From: Propionimicrobium sp. PCR01-08-3
GTDB taxonomy: Bacteria; Actinomycetota; Actinomycetes; Propionibacteriales; Propionibacteriaceae
DNA: 64,000 nt
NCBI RefSeq assembly: GCF_030286045.1
Contig: NZ_CP127390.1
Span: forward strand, 1,426,001 to 1,490,000
Direction of reading: 5' to 3'
Below the pieces are notes generated by a model. It was given only the letters and a program-made list of their open reading frames with translations. It was not told where the DNA came from and did not search any database. Made by a program: the position numbers and the translations under genes. Shown piece by piece: positions 56,000 to 63,570 of the stretch (positions are counted from its first letter, which is position 1; every line of letters starts with the position of its first letter).

Positions 56000-56767
56000 A
56001 TGACACATCAGAACGGAACCTTGGCCGGCAAGAGAGCTCTGGTAACGGGAGGCGGCGTCGGAATCGGCGCCGAGACTGCCCGGGTTCTTGCGCGCGAGGG
56101 AGCGCGAGTGGCACTCACCTACCGCACTCACAAGCCGGACGACGGGTTCTTGCGGGAGCTCGAGGACCTCTCCGGCAACCCCGTCCTCGCCCTGGCCGTC
56201 GACGCAACCGAGGAGCCAGACGTCGTGCACGCCGTTGCGCAGGTGTCCGAGAGTTTCGGTGGTATCGACATCCTGGTCAACAACATTGGCGGCATGGTCC
56301 AGCGTTCGCGTCTCGAAGACATGACCGTCGAGCTGTGGCGCACCGTGCTGGATGTCAACGTGTTGTCCACGATGCTTTTCACCCGCGAAGCCCACGCCCA
56401 CATGGGGCGCGGCGCACGTATCATCAACGTCGCCTCGCTCGCCGGTGAGAACGGCGGGCATCCGGGAGCCTTGGCCTATGCGTCATCGAAGGGCGCCGTC
56501 ATCACCTTCACACGCGCGCTCGCCCGCGAACTCGCCCCGGAAGGCATCACGGTCAACGCGGTGGCTCCTGGATTCATCGAGGACACTCCCTTCCACGACA
56601 CCTTCACCAGCGCCGATTCGAAGGCGGAGACCGTCACAACCATTCCGATGGGACGGGTGGGCGAGCCCGCCGAGGTCGGGGAGGCCATCGGCTGGCTGGC
56701 CACCGACCGGGCATCGTTCGTATCGGGAGAGGTGCTGGACATCAACGGCGCCCAATACTTCGCCTGA
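56000..56767 (+). CDS. SDR-family oxidoreductase (FabG-like)
   Basis: A 255-residue NAD(P)-dependent short-chain dehydrogenase. The cofactor motif is TGGGVGIG near residue 16, the structural NNIG motif is near 94, and the catalytic triad is S146, Y160 and K164 (YASSK). The C-terminus keeps the FabG-like VSGEVLDINGAQ. Enzymes of this class oxidise sugars, sugar acids or 3-oxoacyl groups. AGGAG lies in front of ATG 56000. It is co-directional with the RbsD/FucU gene 30 bases downstream, so a sugar or sugar-acid substrate is favoured. Confidence 0.87.
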   Translation: MTHQNGTLAGKRALVTGGGVGIGAETARVLAREGARVALTYRTHKPDDGFLRELEDLSGNPVLALAVDATEEPDVVHAVAQVSESFGGIDILVNNIGGMVQRSRLEDMTVELWRTVLDVNVLSTMLFTREAHAHMGRGARIINVASLAGENGGHPGALAYASSKGAVITFTRALARELAPEGITVNAVAPGFIEDTPFHDTFTSADSKAETVTTIPMGRVGEPAEVGEAIGWLATDRASFVSGEVLDINGAQYFA

Positions 56768-56797
56768 TCGACTCCGGCTATCCAGAAAGATGAATCC

Positions 56798-57223
56798 ATG
56801 ATCGACACCGCCGGGGGCATCACCCACCCGGGGATTCTGTCTTGTTTGGCCAGCGCAGGGCACTTCTCGCAGATCGTCATCTCGGACGGGAACTTTCCCG
56901 CATCGGTTCGCCGCGGCCCGCATACCGAGGTGTTCTACCTCGGCTGGAGGAAGGGCTCTCCCACCGTTACGGAGATTCTCGGCGTCATCTTGCCGCTGGC
57001 CCGGATTCAAAAGGTCACCATGATGCAGCCATTGGATGGTGCGGCCTCAACTCCGGTTCACGATGAGATACAACAGCTGGCAGGGCCCAGTCTGCCCGTC
57101 CAACTGCGGGACCGCTGGGCGTTCTATGAGCTTGCGGAATCGGCCACGACCGCCGGCATCATCGTCACCGGTGATGATCGCCGCTTCGCCAACGTGATTG
57201 TCGAGATGGCGCCGGTGCTGTAG
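56798..57223 (+). CDS. RbsD/FucU-family sugar mutarotase or pyranase
   Basis: A 141-residue protein. The family signature is visible: HPGILSCLASAGHFSQIVISDGNFP near residues 10-35 (His near 21 in GH, Asp near 30), and a C-terminal block with VTGDDRRFANVI. The family interconverts sugar anomers (fucose, ribose). It follows the SDR gene and shares its promoter. Fucose-type versus ribose-type cannot be settled by eye. Confidence 0.82.
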   Translation: MIDTAGGITHPGILSCLASAGHFSQIVISDGNFPASVRRGPHTEVFYLGWRKGSPTVTEILGVILPLARIQKVTMMQPLDGAASTPVHDEIQQLAGPSLPVQLRDRWAFYELAESATTAGIIVTGDDRRFANVIVEMAPVL

Positions 57224-57352
57224 CGCAGATCTGCCGGTCGGCACCTCGGGTTCACGGCCGTCGTCTTCGCATTGCGTGCGCGCGGATCAAGAAAAGATCG
57301 CGGGCAAGAGATACCCCGTTTGTCCGCGCCCGAGTCCTCGAATTCACGCATT

Positions 57353-58153
57353 TCATTCAACGGACCGGCGCCCACCGAGCTGTTCAGTCATCGTCGAGGT
57401 CGTCTCCAGGAGCTGGGGGAGCATTGCACGCAGGGCCGCCCTGTCGACCTTCGTGCGGATGGCCGTCACCGATACCGCGCCGATGACGGCCCCGGTGTGG
57501 TCGCGAACCGGAGCGGCGATGTTGTGCGAGAGTTCCTCATACTCACCCTCGTCATATGCCCAGCCCTGGGCACGAGTCTCGGCGAGACGTTGTTTGTACG
57601 CCTGTGGCGTCATCAGAGTGGATGGGGTGTACCTCGTCCACTGCCAACCGGCCAAACGGGCGTCGAGATCGTCCTCGGGCAGATAAGCAAGAATCGCCTT
57701 GGCCACTCCCGCCGTCTGCTCGACGACTTCGGCACCCACCCGGGTGTCCAACCGAATCGAAGACGGCGGCTCGATCTTGTCGACATAGACCACGGCGCTT
57801 CCGGTGGCGACGGCGAACTGGACGGTCTGGCCGGTGCGGTCGGACAGATCCTGCAACAGCGGATGCATGGCGCGCCGCAGATCGTATCCGTCGAGTGCAG
57901 CCTGGCCGAGTGCGGCCAGTCGAAGTCCCGCCGTGTATTGCCCGTCGGCCCGCCGCCGAATGAATGCTGCATCCGAGAGCACCGCCAACAGCCTGGTGAC
58001 GGTCGTGCGGTGAATGCCCAGGATCTCGGAGATCTCGTGAGATGTCCGCGGCGTGGCAGCACATAATTCGATGATTGAAAGGGCCCGGGTCACGCTTTGA
58101 TTGCCGGGGTTGGCACGAGGCGAGGCCGCGTCATTGGAGGATCCGGATGCCAT
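57353..58153 (-). CDS. IclR-family transcriptional regulator
   Basis: A 266-residue regulator: N-terminal winged helix (TSHEISEILGIHRTTVTRLLAVLSDAAFI near residues 38-66) and a C-terminal effector domain with the IclR pattern (VQFAVATGSAVVYVDKIEPP near 115 and GVAKAILAYLPEDDL near 148, ending in ISAPVRD-like NIAAPVRDHTGAVIGAVSV). ATG 58153 is preferred to the in-frame start at 58195. It lies between the SDR operon and the TRAP binding-protein gene and is divergent from the latter, so it probably controls both through the shared operator-like sequences. Confidence 0.88.
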   Translation of the reverse strand: MASGSSNDAASPRANPGNQSVTRALSIIELCAATPRTSHEISEILGIHRTTVTRLLAVLSDAAFIRRRADGQYTAGLRLAALGQAALDGYDLRRAMHPLLQDLSDRTGQTVQFAVATGSAVVYVDKIEPPSSIRLDTRVGAEVVEQTAGVAKAILAYLPEDDLDARLAGWQWTRYTPSTLMTPQAYKQRLAETRAQGWAYDEGEYEELSHNIAAPVRDHTGAVIGAVSVTAIRTKVDRAALRAMLPQLLETTSTMTEQLGGRRSVE

Positions 58154-58483
58154 CAGAGCCTTTCGTCTATGGTTCTCGCCGCAGTTGTGAGTCATCCCGA
58201 ATCCGGCGATTCTCGCCTGCTGCGCATCCCCATCCGAGCATGCTTGCGACGGCGCCCATCAATGGATTCAGGCTAAGGACCCTCCGATAAATTCCCGCTG
58301 CGTGTCGCGTTGATTTCTCGCCAGGCCCTCATTGACGTACGTGGAGATTGTACCGATCTTGTGGCGTGACCGGCTGCATCAGCAGCATCTGGTCGCCGTC
58401 GGCGTCCCCGTTGAGACCGGAGGAATTCACGGCTGCGCGGGACACCATCGGAAAAACGCAGTCAAGAGAACACGGCCAAGGGA

Positions 58484-58553
58484 TTGACAATCGCCCATCA
58501 GTAGCAGAGACTGATGATGCACGTAGCGCATCATCGCTGCATATAATGCATCG
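58484..58553 (+). promoter_or_regulatory. Promoter and operator of the TRAP binding-protein gene
   Basis: TTGACA (58484-58489), 17 bases, then GAGACT (58507-58512), followed by GATGATGCAC-4nt-CGCATCATC and GCTGCATATAATGCA (58537-58551). It matches the SDR-operon promoter at the same relative positions. The first dyad (GATGATGC and GCATCATC) is a perfect 8-bp inverted repeat. Leader of about 115 bases to ATG 58632. Confidence 0.6.
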
Positions 58554-58631
58554 TTCAAAGTGATGTCGTCTGCGAGCCATTCGCTACAACAGAAACTGTC
58601 TTCTTCAAAGACCGATGGAAGGGCACCAACG

Positions 58632-59660
58632 ATGAAGTTGTCTAAGGTATTGCTGAGCGGAGTGGTGGGCACCATTTCCCTCGGCCTGGCTGCCTGTGGT
58701 GGCGGCGGAAGTGAAGGCGGCGGCAGCCAAACCATGTTCAAGCTGGCCTTCAACCAGACCGAGGAGCACCCTCAATACCAGGCCGGGGTGGCGCTGGGGG
58801 AGAAGCTCGAAGAGGCCACCGACGGTCGTTACTCGATCAAGGTTTACCCCAATGAGCAGCTTGGCAATCAAGCCGATGTCATGCAGAACGTCTCTGACGG
58901 AACCGTAGAGATGGCCTGGACCGCTGCGGCGGTTCTGGAAGGTTACAATCCGGACTTCGTTGTCTTCAATTTGCCGTACGTGTTCGACTCGATGGCGGCG
59001 CAGGCGGCAGTGCTCGCCGACCGGGAGCCGCTCGCGGAATTGTTCGATTCGCTAGAAGAAAGCAAATCTCTCACCGTCATGGCCGGCGTTAGCGCCGGTA
59101 CCCGCAATGTGTACAACAGCAAGCACCCGATTGTCACTCCTGAAGACCTCAATGGCCTCAAGCTCCGCGTCCAGCAGTCGGATTCTCAGGTGGCCATGAT
59201 CGAGGCCATGGGCGGTATCGCGTCGCCGATGAGCCAGGGCGAGGTCTACTCGGCCATTCAGACCGGGGTGCTGGATGGAGCCGAGAACAATGAGGCCGTC
59301 TATGACGGACTCAAGCACAGCGAAGTGGCAAAGTACTTCTCCTACACCCGTCACATGATCGTGCCGGACTACCTGCTGATGAACACCGACATATTGAATG
59401 CCATGAGTGACGACGACAGGGCAGCCCTTCTCGCCCTGATGCCCGAGGTACAGCAGATCGCCAATGACGGGCTGATCGACTACATCAATGTGTCGATCGA
59501 GCATGCCGAGTCCATCGGGGCCCAGTTCAACGACGATGTCGATACCGACGCCTTCAAAGAATTGGTCCAGCCCATGAACGAGGCGGCACTCGCCGAGAAC
59601 GAACTGCGGCAGACTCTTTACGGATACGTGCAGGAAGCCAACGCGGCCAATCCGGCATAG
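58632..59660 (+). CDS. TRAP transporter substrate-binding lipoprotein (DctP family)
   Basis: A 342-residue lipoprotein: signal peptide with LAAC lipobox near residue 22, then a glycine-rich linker and a DctP fold (LAFNQTEEHPQYQAGVALGEKLEEAT near 40, then EQLGNQADVMQNVSDGTVEMAW near 75). DctP proteins of this size bind sugar acids, C4-dicarboxylates or aldonates. The signature arginine is visible in LKLRVQQSDSQV near 178. ATG 58632 fits the signal peptide; an upstream ATG at 58560 gives a poor leader. DctQ and DctM membrane genes, normally adjacent, are absent here: a terminator follows and then the opposite-strand pdu genes. Confidence 0.87.
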   Translation: MKLSKVLLSGVVGTISLGLAACGGGGSEGGGSQTMFKLAFNQTEEHPQYQAGVALGEKLEEATDGRYSIKVYPNEQLGNQADVMQNVSDGTVEMAWTAAAVLEGYNPDFVVFNLPYVFDSMAAQAAVLADREPLAELFDSLEESKSLTVMAGVSAGTRNVYNSKHPIVTPEDLNGLKLRVQQSDSQVAMIEAMGGIASPMSQGEVYSAIQTGVLDGAENNEAVYDGLKHSEVAKYFSYTRHMIVPDYLLMNTDILNAMSDDDRAALLALMPEVQQIANDGLIDYINVSIEHAESIGAQFNDDVDTDAFKELVQPMNEAALAENELRQTLYGYVQEANAANPA

Positions 59661-59686
59661 TTTCGGACGACCGGTACTCGGCGGCC

Positions 59687-59740
59687 AACAGGCCGGAACG
59701 CGAGCCCATTGGGCCCACTTTCCGGCCTGTTGTTTATTGT
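59687..59740 (+). terminator. Rho-independent terminator after the TRAP gene
   Basis: AACAGGCCGGAA (59687-59698) pairs perfectly with TTCCGGCCTGTT (59720-59731), with a small inner GCCC/GGGC stem, followed by GTTTATTGT. Confidence 0.8.
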
Positions 59741-59898
59741 CTCTGAACCGGCAGCGACTTCGCTCAGCATGCACTGCTTAATTCGGACGCGCCGAACCGG
59801 CTGACGAGGCCAGACACCCCACCCCGGTGCGGACGCATCAACGGCGATGTCCTAGGCTCCATGGACGTACGTGGCGGACAACGGCGTCCGTTACGTAC

Positions 59899-59966
59899 AA
59901 AAAAGCTTCGTGACGCAACGATGCCGTCCGACGCCGGTTGGGTAGACCGGAGCCGGGCGGCATCGT
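59899..59966 (-). terminator. Terminator candidate of the pdu operon
   Basis: On the minus strand, ACGATGCCG (59966-59958) and CGGCATCGT (59926-59918) form a 9-bp stem with an inner CCGG pair. Six T residues (59904-59899) follow after 13 bases. It lies 18 bases downstream of the pduP stop. The rest of 59741-59898 holds no gene, only a further inverted repeat around GTACGT/ACGTAC. Confidence 0.5.
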
Positions 59967-59984
59967 CAGGGAGGGGAAGGTGAA

Positions 59985-61391
59985 CTAGCGGACGTTCATA
60001 CCGCCGACGAGGGCGCAGCGACGACGCCGGGCGTAGCATCGCGCTGACGTGAGTCCCTCACCGGTAGGTCCGGCGATGGTGAAGGTCGTGTACCCCTCAC
60101 CACCGAGCCCGATACCTGCGTATGACGGTCCGTTCTTCACAAAGATCGTCGTCTGGATGCGCTTGGCCATCTTGGTCAGGGCGTTGACATCGGCAGAGTG
60201 CATGATCGCGGTGTGGCGATTGCCGTGCTCGGCCTCCACTGCCAGATCGATGGCGGTGTCGACATCCTTCACCCGGACGATGCCGAGGATCGGCATCATC
60301 AGTTCGGTCTGCACGAACGCATGATCGAAGGGCACCTCGGCGATCAGCAGCCGTGTTCCCTTGGGAACCTCGACGCCGACGGCCTCGGCCAGCACAGAAG
60401 CGTCCTTGCCGACCCACTTGGTGACCGCATGACCGTCCTTCGACACCATCTCGGCCAGCTGAGCGATTTTCGCCGGGTCCTTCAGCTCGTAGGCGCCGTT
60501 CTTCAGCATCTCGAACTTCAGCAGGTCGACCACGCACTCAACCGCGAGAACTTCCTTCTCGGCGGTGCAGGGCAGGTTGTTGTCGAAGCAGGCACCGTTG
60601 ACGATGTCACGGGCGGCACGCACGATGTCGGCGGTCTGGTCGACCACGGCGGGCGGGTTACCGGCACCGGCACCGATGCCCTTCTTGCCGCTGGACAGCA
60701 CGGCCTTCACGATGCCGGGGCCGCCGGTCGCGACCAGCATGCGCACCCGCGGATGAGCCATCATCGCGTTGGTGTTGTCGATCGACGGCTTTTCGACTGT
60801 CACCACCAGGTTCGCCGGCGCGCCGGCAACGGTCAGCGCCGCGTTGATCTTGCGGATCAGCCAGTGGGTGACCTTCGTGGCGCGCGGGTGCGGGCTGAAG
60901 ACCACGGAATTGCCGGCGGCCAGCATGCCGATCACATTGTTGATCACGGTCTCGGTCGGGTTGGTGGTCGGGGTGATCGCACCGATCACACCGAAGGGGG
61001 AGAGCTCCAAGGTGGTCAGGCCGTCGTCGCCGGACCACGCCTCGGTCGGCAGGTCCTCGATACCGGGGGTCTGCAGCGCGGCGGCCTTGTTCTTGAGGAT
61101 CTTGTCGTCGACGCGGCCCATGCCGGTCTCTTCGACCGTCAACTCGGCCATATACCGCACGTTCTCGTCGAGGGATGCCACGTCGCGGATCGCCTGGATG
61201 AACCGGGCCCGATCGGCCATCGAGCACTCCATGTACTGACGCCAGGCCTTGTCGGCGGCCGCGATCGCCGAATCCATGTCGGCGAAGACTCCGTCGCTGG
61301 CACCATCGTGTGCCGACTGTGCCTTGGCCACGACCTCCTGCACGACATCCTGAATTACTTGCCGAACCATGTCCGGGCTGATGGTGGACAT
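59985..61391 (-). CDS. pduP: CoA-acylating propionaldehyde dehydrogenase of the microcompartment
   Basis: A 468-residue aldehyde dehydrogenase that turns propionaldehyde and CoA into propionyl-CoA inside a bacterial microcompartment. Residues 1-20 (MVRQVIQDVVQEVVAKA) form the amphipathic encapsulation helix, followed by a linker rich in Ala/Ser/Asp. The fold then carries ITPTTNPTETVINN near 140, the cofactor region GGPGIVKAVLSSGKK near 223, and the catalytic cysteine in NGACFDNNLPC near 266. The start lies three bases after the pduO stop with GGAAGGCGAGG in front. It is the last gene of the operon in this direction. Confidence 0.95.
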   Translation of the reverse strand: MSTISPDMVRQVIQDVVQEVVAKAQSAHDGASDGVFADMDSAIAAADKAWRQYMECSMADRARFIQAIRDVASLDENVRYMAELTVEETGMGRVDDKILKNKAAALQTPGIEDLPTEAWSGDDGLTTLELSPFGVIGAITPTTNPTETVINNVIGMLAAGNSVVFSPHPRATKVTHWLIRKINAALTVAGAPANLVVTVEKPSIDNTNAMMAHPRVRMLVATGGPGIVKAVLSSGKKGIGAGAGNPPAVVDQTADIVRAARDIVNGACFDNNLPCTAEKEVLAVECVVDLLKFEMLKNGAYELKDPAKIAQLAEMVSKDGHAVTKWVGKDASVLAEAVGVEVPKGTRLLIAEVPFDHAFVQTELMMPILGIVRVKDVDTAIDLAVEAEHGNRHTAIMHSADVNALTKMAKRIQTTIFVKNGPSYAGIGLGGEGYTTFTIAGPTGEGLTSARCYARRRRCALVGGMNVR

Positions 61392-61393
61392 TT

Positions 61394-62422
61394 CTACCTC
61401 GCCTTCCGAGCTGTGGATAGTGCGTGCTTGACAATGCTGGAATCTTCGTCGGGGGACCCTCCCGATACTCCGATGCCTCCGGCCAACTGCCCGTCGACGA
61501 AGATCGGCAAACCTCCTCCGAAGACGACCACGCGTCCGTCTTCGAAGTTCTGAATGCCTGGAATCGGGCCTGTCTCAGCTGACAGGTCCTTCAGATCAGC
61601 GGTCGGCTGCTGGAAGGCAGCCGCCGTATAAGCCTTGTTCGCTGCGGTATTGAGGCTGACCAACAGCGACCCTTGCATCCGGTGCAGCAGCATCAGATTG
61701 CCGCCCGCGTCCACGCCGGCGAAAACCATCGGCAACCCCATCTCACGGGCCTTCGCCTCGGCGGCTTCGGACATCTGCTTGAGCAGGTCGAGGTCATAGT
61801 GATCAAGCTCGCAACCATCGCTCACCGATTCAGCATCGCTCGGCTGATCGGCGTTCAAAAGCCGCTGCACGCTTTCGCGCACGATCTTCTCTATCTCGAC
61901 CAAATCGTGCTGATGCTCGGCGACCCGGGCCAGCGCATACAGGGTGTCCGAGCACCTGTTCAGGTACTTGATCAGTTCCGGACGCACTTCTCTGGTCTCG
62001 GACATGGTCAGCACCCGGCGTTCTGCCCGGCGCACGACGGTGCGTGCCCGGTGCAGGGTCGCCGAGGGCAGATCACGGCCCGGGATGATGAACTGGGTTT
62101 GTGGTCCGGTGATCTCGTTGCAACGATCGATCAAATGTTCCAGCGCGGAGATGTCGGCGTCGCCGATGGTGTCGATCAGCATCGCGCGGCCTTTTTCGTC
62201 GCTCGCGAGTTCGGCGCCCAACACGAACAGCCGGCGTTGAATCTCGTGCAGCTGCTCCTTGGCCCGCTCATCGGTGGCCGCGACCTTGGCCTCGCCGATG
62301 GACGAGTTCGCCTCGTCGACGGTGCCGTAGGCCTCGACGGCCACATCCTGCTTCGGCACGCGGGACGCACCGAACAAGCCGGTGGTGCCCTTGTCTCCGG
62401 TCTTCGTATAGATCTGTGCCAT
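61394..62422 (-). CDS. pduO: Cob(I)alamin adenosyltransferase fused to a GlcG/HbpS domain (PduO)
   Basis: A 342-residue two-domain protein. Residues 1-190 are the PduO adenosyltransferase, starting with YTKTGDKGTTGLFG (phosphate loop for ATP) and including AERRVLTM and a helical cobalamin-binding bundle with INRCSD-like YLNRCSDTLYALAR. Residues about 210-342 are the HbpS/GlcG heme- or cobalamin-related domain (VFAGVDAGGNLMLLHRM, ending GGIGVSGG). It makes adenosylcobalamin for the diol dehydratase of the microcompartment. The same fusion is standard in PduO of Salmonella. The gene is 2 bases from both neighbours. Confidence 0.95.
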   Translation of the reverse strand: MAQIYTKTGDKGTTGLFGASRVPKQDVAVEAYGTVDEANSSIGEAKVAATDERAKEQLHEIQRRLFVLGAELASDEKGRAMLIDTIGDADISALEHLIDRCNEITGPQTQFIIPGRDLPSATLHRARTVVRRAERRVLTMSETREVRPELIKYLNRCSDTLYALARVAEHQHDLVEIEKIVRESVQRLLNADQPSDAESVSDGCELDHYDLDLLKQMSEAAEAKAREMGLPMVFAGVDAGGNLMLLHRMQGSLLVSLNTAANKAYTAAAFQQPTADLKDLSAETGPIPGIQNFEDGRVVVFGGGLPIFVDGQLAGGIGVSGGSPDEDSSIVKHALSTARKAR

Positions 62423-62424
62423 GA

Positions 62425-62694
62425 CTACCGCGCGATCTCCACGGTGTCGACGATGCCGACGATGGTCGAGTCGAGGGGGGAGTCCTTGCGGTCGGCGGCG
62501 AACCTCGCCGAGCTGCCCTTGGTCACGATGACGGTCGCGCCGTTACCGGCGCCGACGGTGTCGACCGCGATCTCTGGGTCACCGACATAGTTGTCGTCGA
62601 TGCCGATCCGCTGAATAACCAGTAGCTTGAAGCCGACTAGTCGCTCGTCCTTGCTCGTCGAGACGACGTTGCCGCGCACCTTCGCCAAAAACAT
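62425..62694 (-). CDS. pduN: EutN/CcmL-family microcompartment vertex protein
   Basis: An 89-residue pentamer protein that caps the vertices of the microcompartment shell. The pattern MFLAKVRGNVVSTSKDERLVGFKLLVI and the C-terminal AGNGATVIVTKGSSAR match the family. All shell hexamers must lie outside this window. It is sandwiched with gaps of 2-3 bases between the flavoprotein and pduO. Confidence 0.93.
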   Translation of the reverse strand: MFLAKVRGNVVSTSKDERLVGFKLLVIQRIGIDDNYVGDPEIAVDTVGAGNGATVIVTKGSSARFAADRKDSPLDSTIVGIVDTVEIAR

Positions 62695-62697
62695 GCC

Positions 62698-63570
62698 TCA
62701 GCCCTCCCGGACGATTCGAATGGAGCGGGTGGCAGCGGTGTCGCGGGCCAGCGCCGTGATGACGGCATTGGGTCCGACTCGTAGCTCGGTGCCCTCGGGC
62801 AGGCCCTGGATGAGGCCCTGACTGAGCAGCTTCTGGCCGCAGACCACGACATTGGACGCTGTTGGCTTGGCCGCGGCAGGCGCGGGGGACTGGGCTGTCA
62901 GAGCGGTACCGCCGGTCGCCGGAAGCGGGCATGACCCGGTTTGGCAGTCGGTTTTCGCGGCGAAGGCAGCGGCGCTTCCGAAGGCCTGACGTAGCGGGCC
63001 CTGTGTGGCGCGGTCATGTGCCTCGAAGGCAGCGATCGCGGTGCGGCACAGGCTGGCCGAACCGGTCAGGTGAACTCCGAATGATTCCAGTGCGGCAAGA
63101 TTGCCGCGGATCATCTCGGCATATCCGGTGGGCACGTTCGGGTACCACTGCTTCTTGCCCGCACCGTCGGGAGAAACCGGCGCCTTCGAGGCCACCACCG
63201 GCCGATTGCTCATGAGGAACTCGGAGACCACATTGCTGGCCAGGCAGTCGGCGATGCCATGAGCGACCTTGGCCGCGATATTCGAGGTCAGGGTGGGCAC
63301 GATCAGCATGTCGTGGTTGGCCACCAGATGCTCGGTCACATCACGCATGCCGAGCGAGCCGATCAGTTTCTGGTCGAGGATGCGCCGGGCGCTGGGGGTT
63401 TGGATGCACTGCAATTCCACACCGGTCGCCTGCAGCCTGCGCAGGCTCTCGATGGCGTCGGTGAAACCGATGAGGCCGCCGGTGAACAGCACCAGCGCCC
63501 GCTTCGGTTTCGGGGCCAGCAGGTCTGCTATGACCTGTCGGATGATGGACTTCAGTTCGTCTTCAGTCAT
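62698..63570 (-). CDS. Microcompartment-associated flavoprotein with encapsulation-like N-terminus
   Basis: A 290-residue protein. Residues 1-18 (MTEDELKSIIRQVIADLL) look like an encapsulation helix. Residues about 22-190 resemble the flavoprotein/HFCD family of flavin decarboxylases (ALVLFTGGLIGF near 25, DMLIVPTLTSNIAAKVAHGI near 88). A Pro/Ala linker with two cysteines (DCQTGSC near 207) leads to a small C-terminal domain of beta type. Homologues sit in many Pdu and Grp-type loci, but their role is not settled; maintenance of flavin-dependent redox or cobalamin reactivation are proposals. The start overlaps the eutJ-like stop by eight bases. Confidence 0.78.
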   Translation of the reverse strand: MTEDELKSIIRQVIADLLAPKPKRALVLFTGGLIGFTDAIESLRRLQATGVELQCIQTPSARRILDQKLIGSLGMRDVTEHLVANHDMLIVPTLTSNIAAKVAHGIADCLASNVVSEFLMSNRPVVASKAPVSPDGAGKKQWYPNVPTGYAEMIRGNLAALESFGVHLTGSASLCRTAIAAFEAHDRATQGPLRQAFGSAAAFAAKTDCQTGSCPLPATGGTALTAQSPAPAAAKPTASNVVVCGQKLLSQGLIQGLPEGTELRVGPNAVITALARDTAATRSIRIVREG

